64,000 bases of DNA. Source: an uncultured Flaviramulus sp. Lineage in GTDB: Bacteria; Bacteroidota; Bacteroidia; Flavobacteriales; Flavobacteriaceae. Where the stretch lies: the NCBI GenBank assembly GCA_947495125.1, contig CANLXL010000002.1, forward strand, positions 124,001 to 188,000. Reading direction: 5' to 3'. The notes below the pieces were generated by a model. That model had not been told where the DNA came from. It searched no databases and saw only the letters and a program-made list of their open reading frames with translations. Below, piece by piece: positions 26,413 to 36,464 of this stretch. Numbering within the stretch: position 1 is the stretch's first letter; each line of letters opens with the position of its first letter. The translations under genes and the position numbers were made by a program.

Positions 26413-28119
26413 CTAAAAATTTGCTGTTAAGCTGATGTGGATTTTAGAGTTTGAAAGTTCAAATTTTTGACCTTGACTTTTTCCGTTTGCATAATTGAAT
26501 TTGAGTAAGCCCGATTTTGTAAGTATCCCAAAACCAAATCCATAGCCGAATAATTTTTCCTTTTGGTCTAAAGTTTTGTTTTCAAAATAAGCGCCATCAA
26601 TTATAGAATGAACAAATATAGTCTTGCTGAGTTGATACCTGTATTCCGTATTAAGAACACCATAAAGCGATGCGATTAAACTGTTTTCTTCGAAGCCTCG
26701 AATGGAATTGATACCGCCAAACCTAAATAATTCATTTTCTAAATAAGTGTCTGAAATTAGCATGGCACTGTTTATTTTTAATGAGACACTATTTTTAACG
26801 TTGAAGTTGATAATTTTAAAAGCATCTAGGCTAATTTTGGATTGCTTTTCGCTATTAGAGCTTAGCTTTCTGTCTCCGAAATTCGTTTCGAGGTAGATTC
26901 TGGAGTTTACCGGGAAAAGCAAGTTGTAGGACTGTGGTTTGAGAAACTCGTATGCAAAGGAGAAATAACTGGTATTATAATCTTCTAAATTACTGGCAGA
27001 ACTATTAGTTAATAAATTATTGGATTCGGTTTTGGAAATACCAGAATAAATTTTGTGTCTAGAGTTTAGCTGGTAATGTAATTTTATCAGTTGATTCGTT
27101 GTCGTGAATGAAGAATCTTTTTTGAAAATTTGTAATTGCAGGTCGACACCAATGGGAGATTTAAACAAGTAGGGTAATGTTAAATCTGTTCTAAACGTTT
27201 TTTGATCATTCTCATCGCTTTTGTATAATAATTTAAAGGACTCTCCAAAGTTTAAATTATTGGTGAGATCTAAATTTAAATATCCGTCAAATTCTAACTT
27301 ACCCGTTTCTTCATTGGTACCGAATCCTAAAAAACCATCAAAGGTATTGCTCTGTGTTTTTTCTAGGTACATATATAAGGACGTAGAATCTTTCGAAAAC
27401 AAAACTTCGAGTGGTTTAATTTGGTCTGTAAATTTTAGATCACTAAAGCGCTCTGTTTTTCTTTTTATTTCGTTGAGATCGAAAGTTTGTGAGGGCTTTA
27501 TTTTTAAGTAATAGTTCAAATAGGATTTTGGGAATTTTTCATATCCTTTTAAAATGATTTGATTAATCGTTCTTTTCTGTTTTTTTGAAGCGGTCACTAA
27601 TGTTGCCTTTAAATTATTTTCCTTGTGTACCTCAATATTAGAAAGTTTCAATTTAGAAAATGGAAATCCTTTTTCAGATATTTTTGAATTGATATAATTT
27701 AAGGCAGTTTCGATATCACCAAAGGGTAATATAAAATAGTTCTCAAAAACATGATCTGAAACAAGGTTTAAAATAGAAGCATCAACATTTAGTTTGTTAT
27801 AGTATATATATATGGTGTTGAATTTGCGTTTCAAATGAATTTTGGCGGTAAACAATGAGTCATTCGTTTGGTGTATTTTTTTTAGCTGATTTTCAATATA
27901 ACCTATTTTGAAAAGCGCTTTTTGAACGGAGTCAATTTCTAAGGTAATGGACTGGTAGTCTGTATTGATTTTAGAATAGGTTAAAGAATCTATAGTCTTT
28001 GTTTCTCTGTCGGTTTCACCGTGAATCTTTAAGTAGATATTTTGGCCGGAGACTTTCCCGGAAAGGAACATATATAAAATAAGAAAAAAGAAACCCGTTT
28101 TTTGCACGTTAAATGTCAA
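26413..28119 (-). CDS. Omp85 (BamA/TamA-like) outer-membrane barrel protein
   Basis: 568 aa. A signal peptide is cleaved near residue 25 (SGQN). One or two POTRA-like domains follow (about 120-265: NQIILKGYEKFPKSYLNYYLKIKPSQTFDLNEI), then a barrel with the Omp85 signature LFRFGGINSIRGFEENS near residues 463-480 and a terminal aromatic residue (ISLTANF). It is shorter than true BamA (usually over 750 aa, five POTRA), so it is probably a TamA- or ShlB-like relative acting in outer-membrane protein or lipid handling. It is transcribed divergently from rpsL across 294 nt. Confidence 0.82.
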   Translation of the reverse strand: MTFNVQKTGFFFLILYMFLSGKVSGQNIYLKIHGETDRETKTIDSLTYSKINTDYQSITLEIDSVQKALFKIGYIENQLKKIHQTNDSLFTAKIHLKRKFNTIYIYYNKLNVDASILNLVSDHVFENYFILPFGDIETALNYINSKISEKGFPFSKLKLSNIEVHKENNLKATLVTASKKQKRTINQIILKGYEKFPKSYLNYYLKIKPSQTFDLNEIKRKTERFSDLKFTDQIKPLEVLFSKDSTSLYMYLEKTQSNTFDGFLGFGTNEETGKLEFDGYLNLDLTNNLNFGESFKLLYKSDENDQKTFRTDLTLPYLFKSPIGVDLQLQIFKKDSSFTTTNQLIKLHYQLNSRHKIYSGISKTESNNLLTNSSASNLEDYNTSYFSFAYEFLKPQSYNLLFPVNSRIYLETNFGDRKLSSNSEKQSKISLDAFKIINFNVKNSVSLKINSAMLISDTYLENELFRFGGINSIRGFEENSLIASLYGVLNTEYRYQLSKTIFVHSIIDGAYFENKTLDQKEKLFGYGFGFGILTKSGLLKFNYANGKSQGQKFELSNSKIHISLTANF

Positions 28120-28339
28120 CTTTATTATGGTGTAAATCTAACGGAAAAACTAGAGTTATAATATAGCTTTCGGACCTAAATTTATTTTCTAATGAAATTG
28201 CAACTATTTTTTTTAACATAATCTATCAAAATTCGCTAATAATTGAGAAATGAAAACGGCTAACTATCCCTTCAATTTCTTGATTATATAAGGCCTTTTA
28301 AAAAATATTGCCTATGTTGTGAAAATTAATGATTTAGGA

Positions 28340-28370
28340 TTTGAATTATTCATTTTAATTTCTACCTTTG
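28340..28370 (+). promoter_or_regulatory. Promoter of the str operon (rpsL), full Bacteroidota consensus
   Basis: TTTG (28340-28343) and TACCTTTG (28363-28370) are separated by 19 nt, matching the -33/-7 consensus TTTG-N19-TAnnTTTG used by the primary sigma factor of Bacteroidota. It lies 43 nt before the rpsL ATG. This is the only promoter in the window with both boxes at the right spacing. Confidence 0.82.
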
Positions 28371-28374
28371 CAGC

Positions 28375-28388
28375 CCTCTTAAAAGAGG
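28375..28388. repeat. 14-bp palindrome at the start of the rpsL leader
   Basis: CCTCTTAAAAGAGG is a perfect palindrome beginning 4 nt after the -7 box, so it covers the expected transcription start. It could be a 5' end hairpin that stabilises the mRNA, or a binding site for a regulator. Confidence 0.5.
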
Positions 28389-28413
28389 ATTTTAAAATTT
28401 ATATATAATATAT

Positions 28414-28788
28414 ATGCCAACAATTTCGCAATTAGTAAGAAAAGGAAGAGCCAAAATAACCAAGAAGAGTAAATCGGCTGCTTTAGATTCTTGTCCGCAA
28501 AGACGTGGTGTGTGTACTCGTGTTTACACAACGACTCCTAAAAAACCTAACTCAGCAATGCGTAAGGTAGCTAGGGTTCGTTTAACAAACGGTAACGAGG
28601 TTAATGCATACATCGGTGGTGAAGGACATAATCTACAAGAGCACTCGATAGTATTGGTTAGAGGTGGAAGGGTAAAAGATTTACCGGGAGTTAGATATCA
28701 CATCGTTCGTGGTGCCTTAGACACAGCAGGTGTTTCGGGTAGAACCCAACGTAGATCTAAGTACGGTGCTAAACGCCCTAAAAAGTAA
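28414..28788 (+). CDS. rpsL: 30S ribosomal protein S12
   Basis: 124 aa, full length. It contributes to decoding accuracy at the A site. The conserved [15 protein letters not shown] and [13 protein letters not shown] segments hold the lysines that change in streptomycin-resistant mutants, and both are wild type here. First gene of the str operon behind a strong promoter; a 92-nt spacer with heptamer repeats separates it from rpsG. Confidence 0.98.
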   Translation: MPTISQLVRKGRAKITKKSKSAALDSCPQRRGVCTRVYTTTPKKPNSAMRKVARVRLTNGNEVNAYIGGEGHNLQEHSIVLVRGGRVKDLPGVRYHIVRGALDTAGVSGRTQRRSKYGAKRPKK

Positions 28789-28793
28789 AAATT

Positions 28794-28868
28794 AAAGTTA
28801 AAAGTTAAAAGTTAAAAGTAACAAGTTGAAAAACTAAAACTAATAACCAATAACTAATAACGAACAAC
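28794..28868 (+). repeat. Two heptamer tandem arrays in the rpsL-rpsG spacer
   Basis: First array: AAAGTTA at 28794, 28801 and 28808, then AAAGTA at 28815. Second array: TAATAAC, CAATAAC, TAATAAC, GAACAAC from 28841 to 28868. Both have a strict 7-bp period. They fill most of the spacer between two co-transcribed ribosomal genes. Confidence 0.8.
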
Positions 28869-28880
28869 TTAAAAGAAGAC

Positions 28881-29357
28881 ATGAGAAAAAGAGCAGCAAA
28901 AAAGAGACCGCTTTTACCGGATCCACGTTTTAACGATCAGTTAGTAACTCGTTTTGTTAATATGATGATGTGGGATGGTAAGAAGTCTGTAGCTTTTAAA
29001 GTATTCTACGATGCCATTGATATTGTAGAAGAAAAGAAAACTGATGAAGAAAAAACAGCTTTAGAAATATGGAAGGATGCTTTATCAAACGTAATGCCTC
29101 ACGTAGAAGTACGTAGTCGCCGTGTTGGTGGTGCCACATTCCAAATTCCAATGCAAATCCGTCCAGACCGTAAAGTTTCTACGGCAATGAAATGGCTAAT
29201 TAGCTATTCGCGTAAAAGAAACGAAAAATCTATGGCTAACCGTTTAGCGGCAGAAGTTTTAGCTGCAGCTAAAGAAGAAGGCGCTGCTGTTAAGAAAAGA
29301 GTTGATACTCATAAAATGGCAGAAGCAAACAAAGCATTCTCTCACTTTAGATTTTAA
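28881..29357 (+). CDS. rpsG: 30S ribosomal protein S7
   Basis: 158 aa, complete. S7 is a primary binder of the 16S rRNA 3' domain and forms part of the mRNA exit channel. The N-terminal [31 protein letters not shown] and the closing [13 protein letters not shown] are standard for Bacteroidota. fusA begins 6 nt after the stop, so the two are co-transcribed. Confidence 0.98.
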   Translation: MRKRAAKKRPLLPDPRFNDQLVTRFVNMMMWDGKKSVAFKVFYDAIDIVEEKKTDEEKTALEIWKDALSNVMPHVEVRSRRVGGATFQIPMQIRPDRKVSTAMKWLISYSRKRNEKSMANRLAAEVLAAAKEEGAAVKKRVDTHKMAEANKAFSHFRF

Positions 29358-29363
29358 TAGGAC

Positions 29364-31490
29364 ATGGCAAGAGATTTAAAATTCACTAGAAATATAGGTA
29401 TTGCTGCACATATTGATGCAGGGAAAACTACAACTACAGAACGTATTCTTTATTACACAGGTGTTTCGCACAAAATTGGAGAAGTACATGATGGTGCTGC
29501 GACAATGGACTGGATGGAGCAAGAGCAAGAAAGAGGTATTACAATTACTTCTGCGGCTACAACTTGTGAGTGGAAATTTCCAATTGAAAATGGAGAGCCT
29601 ACACCGGATACTAAAGGGTATCACTTTAATATAATTGACACACCGGGTCACGTAGATTTTACTGTAGAAGTAAATCGTTCTTTACGTGTACTTGATGGAT
29701 TGGTATTCTTATTTAGTGCGGTTGATGGTGTTGAACCACAATCTGAAACTAACTGGAGACTAGCAGATAACTATAAAGTGCCTAGAATTGGTTTCGTTAA
29801 TAAAATGGACCGTCAAGGATCAGACTTTTTAGGTGTTTGTCAACAAGTAAAAGATATGTTGAAATCTAATGCGGTGCCAATTGTTTTAAACATTGGTGAC
29901 GAAGAAGATTTTAAAGGCATTATCGATTTAGTAAAAAATCGTGCTATTGTATGGCATGATGAAACTCAAGGAGCAACTTTTGATGTGGTTGAGATTCCAG
30001 AAGAACTTAAAGAAGAAGCTCGTAAATATCGTGCGCTACTTATTGAAGAAGTTGCCGGTTATGACGAGGATCTTTTAGAAAAATTCATGGAAGATGAAGA
30101 TTCTATTACAGAAGAAGAAGTGCACGCTGCACTTAGAGCTGCTGTTATGGATATGGCTATCATTCCAATGATTTGTGGTTCTGCGTTTAAAAATAAAGGT
30201 GTACAATTCTTGTTAGATGCTGTATGTCGTTATTTACCTTCTCCAACAGATAAAGAAGGTATTGTAGGTACCGATCCGAATTCTGGAGAAGAAATTTTAC
30301 GTAAACCAGATGTAAAGGAGCCATTTGCTGCTTTAGCATTTAAAATTGCAACAGATCCTTTTGTAGGTCGTTTAGCATTCTTTAGAGCTTATTCTGGTCG
30401 TTTAGATGCAGGTTCTTATGTGTTAAATAATCGTTCTGGTAAAAAAGAACGTATTTCGCGTATTTACCAAATGCACGCTAACAAGCAAAACGCAATTGAT
30501 TATATTGAAGCTGGAGATATTGGAGCTGCTGTTGGATTTAAATCTATCAAAACAGGAGATACACTTTCATCTGAAAAGCACCCTATAGTTTTAGAATCTA
30601 TGGATTTCCCGGATCCGGTAATTGGTATTGCGGTTGAGCCAAAAACTAAAGCAGACGTTGATAAATTAGGAATGGGCTTAGCTAAATTGGCTGAAGAAGA
30701 TCCTACATTTACCGTACGTTCAGACGAAGCTTCAGGACAAACAATTATTTCCGGAATGGGTGAGCTTCACTTAGATGTCATTGTTGATCGTTTAAAACGT
30801 GAGTTTAAAGTTGAAGTAAATCAAGGACAACCACAAGTTGAATATAAAGAAGCAATTACACAAGCTGCTGATCATAGAGAAGTTTATAAAAAACAATCTG
30901 GTGGTCGTGGTAAGTTTGCCGATATCGTATTTACAGTTGAGCCAGCAGATGAGGGTCAAGTAGGTCTTCAGTTTGAGTCTATAATTAAAGGTGGTAACGT
31001 TCCTAAAGAATTTATCCCTTCAATTGAAAAAGGATTCAAAATGGCTATGCAAAATGGACCATTAGCGGGTTACGAAATCGATGCTATGAAAGTAACATTG
31101 AAAGATGGATCTTATCATGATGTGGATTCTGATCAGTTATCTTTCGAATTGGCGGCGAAACTTGGATTTAAAAACTCGGCAAAAGCGGCGAAAGCGGTAA
31201 TTATGGAGCCTATTATGAAACTTGAGGTAATTACTCCTGAAGAAAATATGGGTGACATTGTTGGAGATTTAAATAGAAGAAGAGGGCAGGTAAGTGATAT
31301 GGGAGACAGAGCTGGTGCAAAAACAGTAAAAGCGACTGTACCACTATCAGAAATGTTTGGATATGTTACAACATTGAGAACATTATCTTCAGGTCGTGCT
31401 ACCTCAACAATGGAATTTTCACATTATGCTGAAACGCCTCAGAATATTTCTGAAGAAGTGATTAAAGCAGCTAAAGGAGTTGAAGCTTAA
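29364..31490 (+). CDS. fusA: Translation elongation factor G
   Basis: 708 aa, full length. GTPase motifs: P-loop [15 protein letters not shown] (about 15-29), switch [19 protein letters not shown], and NKMD. It drives translocation on the ribosome and, with RRF, recycling. The C-terminal domains IV and V are intact ([42 protein letters not shown]). It lies between rpsG and rpsJ; tuf is not adjacent, as is common in this phylum. Confidence 0.98.
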   Translation: MARDLKFTRNIGIAAHIDAGKTTTTERILYYTGVSHKIGEVHDGAATMDWMEQEQERGITITSAATTCEWKFPIENGEPTPDTKGYHFNIIDTPGHVDFTVEVNRSLRVLDGLVFLFSAVDGVEPQSETNWRLADNYKVPRIGFVNKMDRQGSDFLGVCQQVKDMLKSNAVPIVLNIGDEEDFKGIIDLVKNRAIVWHDETQGATFDVVEIPEELKEEARKYRALLIEEVAGYDEDLLEKFMEDEDSITEEEVHAALRAAVMDMAIIPMICGSAFKNKGVQFLLDAVCRYLPSPTDKEGIVGTDPNSGEEILRKPDVKEPFAALAFKIATDPFVGRLAFFRAYSGRLDAGSYVLNNRSGKKERISRIYQMHANKQNAIDYIEAGDIGAAVGFKSIKTGDTLSSEKHPIVLESMDFPDPVIGIAVEPKTKADVDKLGMGLAKLAEEDPTFTVRSDEASGQTIISGMGELHLDVIVDRLKREFKVEVNQGQPQVEYKEAITQAADHREVYKKQSGGRGKFADIVFTVEPADEGQVGLQFESIIKGGNVPKEFIPSIEKGFKMAMQNGPLAGYEIDAMKVTLKDGSYHDVDSDQLSFELAAKLGFKNSAKAAKAVIMEPIMKLEVITPEENMGDIVGDLNRRRGQVSDMGDRAGAKTVKATVPLSEMFGYVTTLRTLSSGRATSTMEFSHYAETPQNISEEVIKAAKGVEA

Positions 31491-31501
31491 ATTTTAAGAA
31501 A

Positions 31502-31807
31502 ATGAGTCAAAAAATCAGAATAAAATTAAAATCTTACGATCACAATTTAGTAGATAAGTCTGCTGATAAGATTGTAAAAACAGTAAAAAGTACTGGAGCT
31601 GTTGTAACTGGACCAATTCCTTTACCAACTCACAAGAAAATTTTCACTGTATTACGTTCTCCACACGTAAACAAGAAATCAAGAGAGCAATTTCAATTAT
31701 CATCTTATAAGAGATTATTGGATATCTACTCTTCGTCATCAAAAACCATTGATGCGTTAATGAAACTTGAGTTACCAAGTGGTGTTGAAGTAGAGATTAA
31801 AGTTTAA
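31502..31807 (+). CDS. rpsJ: 30S ribosomal protein S10
   Basis: 101 aa, complete. Conserved segments are [42 protein letters not shown] and [16 protein letters not shown]. It binds the 30S head and, in many bacteria, also NusB in antitermination. It follows fusA by 11 nt, so here it ends the str transcript rather than opening the S10 operon: a terminator-like hairpin lies between it and rplC. Confidence 0.98.
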   Translation: MSQKIRIKLKSYDHNLVDKSADKIVKTVKSTGAVVTGPIPLPTHKKIFTVLRSPHVNKKSREQFQLSSYKRLLDIYSSSSKTIDALMKLELPSGVEVEIKV

Positions 31808-31813
31808 TTTGTC

Positions 31814-31833
31814 ATTCCCACGCAGGTGGGAAT
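31814..31833. repeat. 20-bp hairpin repeat, copy 2 (ATTCC...GGAAT)
   Basis: ATTCCCACGCAGGTGGGAAT has a perfect 8-bp stem and a GCAG loop, 7 nt after the rpsJ stop. It fits the dRS3 form ATTCCC-N8-GGGAAT exactly. See copies at 14921 and 45930. Confidence 0.75.
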
Positions 31834-31902
31834 CTCAGGAACAGAAACTTAAAGTTTCAAGACATGTCCCGAGCTGCGTGCGAAGGAAAAACGGATAAAT
31901 AC

Positions 31903-31941
31903 ATTTCAGGGACGAAACGTATTTTGTCCCTGAAATTTTTT
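31903..31941 (+). terminator. Terminator-like hairpin between rpsJ and rplC
   Basis: Perfect 11-bp stem ATTTCAGGGAC / GTCCCTGAAAT (31903-31913 with 31926-31936), a 12-nt loop, and then five more T. It would stop transcription after rpsJ. A GTCCC at 31866-31870 could pair with the GGGAC of the left arm and compete with the terminator, so attenuation is possible. Confidence 0.75.
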
Positions 31942-31998
31942 AAATAAGTAATGTTGAACTTGTTTCAACGAAATAATAATAATTAATAAATAATAAAT

Positions 31999-32616
31999 AT
32001 GTCTGGGTTAATTGGAAAAAAAATCGGTATGACCAGCATCTTTGATGACAATGGGAAGAATATTCCTTGTACAGTTATTGAAGCTGGACCATGTATCGTT
32101 ACCCAAGTCAGAACCGAAGAAGTTGATGGTTATGAAGCTGTTCAACTTGGTTTCGATGACGCGACAGAAAAAAGTGCTACTAAAGCGGACTTAGGTCATG
32201 CTAAAAAAGCAGGAACTTCTGTAAAACGCAAAATCGCTGAATTTAAAGGTTTTGATGAGGAGTACAAATTAGGAGATGCGATCACAGTAGAACATTTCAT
32301 TGAAGGTGAATTTGTTGATGTGGCAGGAACATCTAAAGGTAAAGGATTTCAGGGTGTTGTAAAACGTCATGGTTTTGGTGGTGTAGGTCAAGCGACTCAC
32401 GGTCAACATAACCGTTTAAGAGCACCGGGATCTATTGGAGCAGCATCTTACCCTGCAAGAGTTTTCAAAGGCATGAAAATGGCCGGAAGAATGGGTGGAG
32501 AAAAAGTGAAAGTTCAAAATTTAAGAGTTTTAAAAGTAGTCCCTGAAAAGAATCTACTTGTTGTTAAAGGTTGTGTGCCTGGACATAAAAACGCTTATGT
32601 AACAATTCAGAAGTAA
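31999..32616 (+). CDS. rplC: 50S ribosomal protein L3
   Basis: 205 aa, complete. It starts assembly of the 50S subunit and reaches the peptidyl transferase centre. Diagnostic segments are [36 protein letters not shown] and the [30 protein letters not shown] loop. First gene after the terminator at 31903; its stop overlaps the rplD start by one base (TAATG). Confidence 0.98.
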   Translation: MSGLIGKKIGMTSIFDDNGKNIPCTVIEAGPCIVTQVRTEEVDGYEAVQLGFDDATEKSATKADLGHAKKAGTSVKRKIAEFKGFDEEYKLGDAITVEHFIEGEFVDVAGTSKGKGFQGVVKRHGFGGVGQATHGQHNRLRAPGSIGAASYPARVFKGMKMAGRMGGEKVKVQNLRVLKVVPEKNLLVVKGCVPGHKNAYVTIQK

Positions 32617-33245
32617 TGAAAGTAGCAGTTTTAGATATAAACGGAAAAGACACTGGTAGAAAGGCAGACCTTTCTAAAGATGTGTTTGCTATTGAACCTA
32701 ATAATCACGCTGTTTATTTGGATGTTAAACAGTATTTAGCGAACCAAAGACAGGGAACTCATAAGTCTAAAGAAAGAGGTGAGATTTCTGGAAGTACACG
32801 TAAGATTAAAAAACAAAAAGGAACAGGTACGGCTAGAGCAGGTAGTATTAAGTCTGGTATTTTTAAAGGGGGAGGACGTATGTTCGGTCCAAGACCTAGA
32901 AACTACAGTTTTAAACTTAATAAAAACCTAAAGCGTTTAGCACGTAAATCGGCCTTAAGTATCAAAGCCGGAGAGAAGTCAATTACAGTTTTAGAAGACT
33001 TTAGTTTTGACACTGTAAAAACTAAAAATTTTACGGCGGTTTTAAAGGCTTTAGATCTGGAAAACAAAAAAACGCTCTTTGTGTTGGGTGGGTCAAATAA
33101 TAACGTATATTTGTCATCGCGCAATTTAAAAAGCTCTGAGGTTATAACTAACTCAGAATTAAGTACTTATAAGATTTTAAATGCAAATCAAGTAGTGCTT
33201 TTAGAGGGTGCTTTAGAAGGAATTGAAACAAATTTAAGTAAATAG
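32616..33245 (+). CDS. rplD: 50S ribosomal protein L4
   Basis: 209 aa, complete, with the conserved extended loop (RGEISGSTRKIKKQKGTGTARAGSIKSGIFKGGGRMFGPRPRNYSFKLNKN) that lines the exit tunnel. In E. coli L4 also represses its own S10 operon at the leader; whether it does so here is unknown, but the hairpin at 31903 is a candidate target. Its start overlaps rplC. Confidence 0.97.
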   Translation: MKVAVLDINGKDTGRKADLSKDVFAIEPNNHAVYLDVKQYLANQRQGTHKSKERGEISGSTRKIKKQKGTGTARAGSIKSGIFKGGGRMFGPRPRNYSFKLNKNLKRLARKSALSIKAGEKSITVLEDFSFDTVKTKNFTAVLKALDLENKKTLFVLGGSNNNVYLSSRNLKSSEVITNSELSTYKILNANQVVLLEGALEGIETNLSK

Positions 33246-33250
33246 AAACA

Positions 33251-33541
33251 ATGAGTATCTTAATTAAACCTATAATCACAGAAAAAGCGACTGCAAATAG
33301 TGAGTTGAGAAACTGCTATACTTTCGCGGTGAATACCAAGGCGAACAAGGTAGAAATTAAAAAAGCAGTGGAAGCTGTTTATGGTGTTTCTGTTGAAAAA
33401 GTTCGTACTATAAATGTCCGTCCAGATAGAAGAACACGTCATACAAAGACTGGTATTCAACATGGTAAAACAAATGCTGTTAAAAAAGCAATTGTACAAC
33501 TGGCGGAAGGTGAAATGATTGATTTATACAGTAACATGTAA
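33251..33541 (+). CDS. rplW: 50S ribosomal protein L23
   Basis: 96 aa, complete. It sits at the tunnel exit and is the docking site for trigger factor and SRP. Conserved phrases are IIKPIITEKAT near the start, YTFAVNTKANKVEIKKAVEAVYGVSVEKVRTINV and the basic loop RPDRRTRHTKTG. It follows rplD by 5 nt. Confidence 0.97.
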   Translation: MSILIKPIITEKATANSELRNCYTFAVNTKANKVEIKKAVEAVYGVSVEKVRTINVRPDRRTRHTKTGIQHGKTNAVKKAIVQLAEGEMIDLYSNM

Positions 33542-33551
33542 TTAAAGACTA

Positions 33552-34379
33552 ATGTCAGTAAGAAAATTAAAACCAATCACACCAGGACAGCGTTTTAGAG
33601 TAGTAAATGGTTACGATGCCATTACTACTGATAAGCCGGAAAAGAGTTTACTCGTTCCGAACAAAAGGTCTGGTGGTAGAAACAATCGAGGAAAAATGAC
33701 CATGCGCTATATCGGCGGAGGTCATAAAAAGAAGTATCGTATTATAGATTTTAAAAGAGACAAAGCTGGGATTCCTGCTGAAGTTGCTTCAATTCAATAC
33801 GATCCAAACAGAACCGCTTTTATTGCATTATTGAACTATCAAGATGGAGAAAAGCGATACATTATTGCTCAAAATGGTTTACAAGTTGGTCAAAATGTAG
33901 TGTCAGGTCAAGAAGGTGTAGCTCCTGAGATTGGAAATGCAATGCCGCTTGGTGAGATTCCTTTGGGAACTATTATTTCTTGTGTAGAATTACGCCCGGG
34001 ACAGGGAGCTATTATGGCTCGTAGTGCTGGTGCTTTTGCTCAGTTAATGGCAAGAGATGGTAAATTTGCCACAATAAAATTGCCTTCTGGTGAAACAAGA
34101 TTAATTCTTGCTAACTGTATGGCTACTATTGGGGTAGTATCTAACTCAGACCATCAATTGTTAGTTGGAGGTAAAGCAGGTAGAACAAGATGGCTTGGAA
34201 GAAGACCACGTACTAGACCGGTAGTGATGAATCCAGTAGATCATCCAATGGGTGGTGGTGAAGGTAAATCTTCAGGTGGACATCCACGTTCTAGAAACGG
34301 TATCCCTGCCAAAGGATATAGAACCCGTTCTAAGACGAAAGCAAGTAATAAATATATTGTAGAACGTAGAAAGAAATAA
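33552..34379 (+). CDS. rplB: 50S ribosomal protein L2
   Basis: 275 aa, complete. L2 is needed for subunit joining and peptidyl transfer. The near-universal [30 protein letters not shown] and the [21 protein letters not shown] loop with its essential His are present. It sits 10 nt after rplW and 3 nt before rpsS. Confidence 0.98.
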   Translation: MSVRKLKPITPGQRFRVVNGYDAITTDKPEKSLLVPNKRSGGRNNRGKMTMRYIGGGHKKKYRIIDFKRDKAGIPAEVASIQYDPNRTAFIALLNYQDGEKRYIIAQNGLQVGQNVVSGQEGVAPEIGNAMPLGEIPLGTIISCVELRPGQGAIMARSAGAFAQLMARDGKFATIKLPSGETRLILANCMATIGVVSNSDHQLLVGGKAGRTRWLGRRPRTRPVVMNPVDHPMGGGEGKSSGGHPRSRNGIPAKGYRTRSKTKASNKYIVERRKK

Positions 34380-34382
34380 GAC

Positions 34383-34661
34383 ATGGCAAGATCATTAAAA
34401 AAAGGACCTTACGTTCATTATAAACTAGAAAGAAAAGTGGCTGCAAATGTGGAGTCAAACAAAAAAACGGTAATTAAAACCTGGTCTCGTGCCAGTATGA
34501 TTACTCCGGACTTTGTTGGACAAACAATTGCTGTACACAATGGCCGTCAATTTGTACCAGTATATGTTACTGAAAACATGGTAGGTCATAAATTAGGAGA
34601 ATTTTCACCAACACGTTCATTCCGTGGACATGCAGGTGCTAAAAATAAAGGTAAAAAGTAG
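34383..34661 (+). CDS. rpsS: 30S ribosomal protein S19
   Basis: 92 aa, complete. It binds the 30S head with S13. The segments [35 protein letters not shown] and [16 protein letters not shown] are typical. Tightly packed in the S10 operon between rplB and rplV. Confidence 0.98.
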   Translation: MARSLKKGPYVHYKLERKVAANVESNKKTVIKTWSRASMITPDFVGQTIAVHNGRQFVPVYVTENMVGHKLGEFSPTRSFRGHAGAKNKGKK

Positions 34662-34667
34662 TAAGCT

Positions 34668-35075
34668 ATGGGAAGTCGTAAAAAACAAATGGCAGACGCT
34701 ATTAAGGAAGCAAAGAAAGATATTGCTTTTGCTAAACTTAATAATTGTCCTACATCACCGAGAAAAATGCGTTTAGTAGCCGATTTAGTAAGAGGCGAAA
34801 AAGTAGAACATGCGCTTAATATCTTAAAATTCAACCAAAAAGAAGCTTCAGGTCGTTTAGAGAAGTTGTTGTTGTCTGCAATTGCAAACTGGCAATCTAA
34901 AAACGAGGAAGCTAATATTGAAGAGGCTGAATTGATAGTAAAAGAGATTAAAGTTGATAGCGGATCTATGTTAAAAAGGTTACGTCCAGCACCTCAAGGT
35001 CGTGCACACAGAATAAGAAAACGTTCAAACCACGTAACAATCGTAGTTGGAGCAAACAATAACACACAAAGCTAA
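34668..35075 (+). CDS. rplV: 50S ribosomal protein L22
   Basis: 135 aa. Its long beta-hairpin ([30 protein letters not shown]) narrows the exit tunnel and is where macrolide-resistance changes arise; no obvious deletion is seen. The start region has a short basic extension ([18 protein letters not shown]), usual in this phylum. It lies 6 nt after rpsS. Confidence 0.97.
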   Translation: MGSRKKQMADAIKEAKKDIAFAKLNNCPTSPRKMRLVADLVRGEKVEHALNILKFNQKEASGRLEKLLLSAIANWQSKNEEANIEEAELIVKEIKVDSGSMLKRLRPAPQGRAHRIRKRSNHVTIVVGANNNTQS

Positions 35076-35083
35076 GATAGACA

Positions 35084-35806
35084 ATGGGACAAAAAACAAA
35101 TCCAATCGGAAATCGCTTAGGTATTATCAGAGGATGGGAATCTAACTGGTACGGAGGTAATGATTATGGAGATAAGCTTGCCGAAGACGATAAAATTAGA
35201 AAATACGTTCATGCGCGTTTATCTAAAGCTAGTGTAAGTAGAGTAATTATAGAAAGAACTCTAAAACTTGTAACCGTTACTATCACAACGGCGCGTCCTG
35301 GTATCATTATTGGTAAAGGCGGTCAAGAGGTAGACAAGTTAAAAGAAGAGCTTAAAAAGATTACTGGAAAAGAAGTTCAGATTAATATTTTTGAAATTAA
35401 AAGACCTGAACTAGACTCGTATTTAGTAGCATCAAGTATTGCACGTCAAATTGAAAACAGAATTTCATACAGACGTGCTATTAAAATGGCTATTGCTGCA
35501 ACAATGCGTATGAATGCTGAAGGAATTAAGATCCAAATTAGTGGACGTTTGAATGGTGCTGAAATGGCACGTTCTGAGCACTACAAAGAAGGACGCATTC
35601 CTTTATCAACCTTTAGAGCCGATATTGATTATGCACTTGTTGAGTCGCACACTACTTATGGTAGATTGGGTGTGAAAGTGTGGATCATGAAAGGTGAAGT
35701 ATATGGTAAAAGAGAACTTTCTCCGCTTGTTGGATTATCTAAGAAGCAAGGAAAAGGTGGAGCCGGAGGACGAGGTGGAAACAAAAACCCACGTCGTAGA
35801 AAGTAA
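35084..35806 (+). CDS. rpsC: 30S ribosomal protein S3
   Basis: 240 aa. It has the KH domain with the GxxG loop ([16 protein letters not shown]) and the C-terminal domain ([30 protein letters not shown]). It forms the mRNA entry pore with S4 and S5. The Gly/Arg/Lys-rich tail ([18 protein letters not shown]) is a normal extension in Flavobacteriia. Confidence 0.98.
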   Translation: MGQKTNPIGNRLGIIRGWESNWYGGNDYGDKLAEDDKIRKYVHARLSKASVSRVIIERTLKLVTVTITTARPGIIIGKGGQEVDKLKEELKKITGKEVQINIFEIKRPELDSYLVASSIARQIENRISYRRAIKMAIAATMRMNAEGIKIQISGRLNGAEMARSEHYKEGRIPLSTFRADIDYALVESHTTYGRLGVKVWIMKGEVYGKRELSPLVGLSKKQGKGGAGGRGGNKNPRRRK

Positions 35807-35827
35807 TTTTTTATAAAGTAAAGAAAA

Positions 35828-36247
35828 ATGTTACAGCCTAAAAGAACAAAATTTCGTAAGCAACAAAAAGGACGCATGAAAGGTCTTTCTCAAAGAGGAA
35901 ACCAACTTTCAAGCGGTACTTTTGGAATAAAAGTGTTAGATGCAACTTTTTTGACTTCACGTCAAATTGAAGCCGCTCGTATTGCCGCTACACGTTACAT
36001 GAAAAGAGAAGGGCAGCTTTGGATTAAAGTATTTCCAGACAAGCCTATAACAAAGAAACCTCTTGAAGTACGTATGGGTAAAGGTAAAGGTGGAGTTGAA
36101 TACTGGGTAGCAGTTTGTAAACCAGGAAGAGTAATTTTTGAAGTAGGAGGAGTGCCTCTGGATGTTGCTAAAGAAGCATTACGCTTGGCAGCACAAAAAT
36201 TACCAGTTAAGACTAAGTTTTTAATCGCAAGAGATTACGAAGCATAA
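35828..36247 (+). CDS. rplP: 50S ribosomal protein L16
   Basis: 139 aa, complete. It contacts the A-site tRNA and organises the 50S central protuberance. [19 protein letters not shown] at the start, [26 protein letters not shown] and [15 protein letters not shown] are conserved. It follows rpsC by 21 nt. Confidence 0.98.
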   Translation: MLQPKRTKFRKQQKGRMKGLSQRGNQLSSGTFGIKVLDATFLTSRQIEAARIAATRYMKREGQLWIKVFPDKPITKKPLEVRMGKGKGGVEYWVAVCKPGRVIFEVGGVPLDVAKEALRLAAQKLPVKTKFLIARDYEA

Positions 36248-36260
36248 TTTATTTGATGTT

Positions 36261-36452
36261 ATGAAACAATCAGAAATTAAAGAATTATCTACAGCTGAGT
36301 TACAAGAGAAACTTGGTGAAACTAAAAAGAGTTATTCAGACCTAAAATTGGCTCATGCAATATCTCCTTTAGAAAATCCAATTCAGTTAAGAAGTATAAG
36401 ACGTACTGTAGCTAGAATTGCGACCGAATTAACTAAAAGAGAATTACAATAA
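36261..36452 (+). CDS. rpmC: 50S ribosomal protein L29
   Basis: 63 aa two-helix protein at the tunnel exit beside L23. MKQSEIKELSTAELQEKLGETKKSYSDLKLAHAISPLENPIQLRSIRRTVARI is clearly L29, with the PxxLRxxRRxxARI core. It lies between rplP and rpsQ, the universal order. Confidence 0.95.
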   Translation: MKQSEIKELSTAELQEKLGETKKSYSDLKLAHAISPLENPIQLRSIRRTVARIATELTKRELQ

Positions 36453-36464
36453 TTCTGCTGAAAG

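Noticed and set aside
28794-28868. Heptamer arrays read as a CRISPR-like array
   Set aside because: Units are 7 bp with no spacers, and no cas gene is present.
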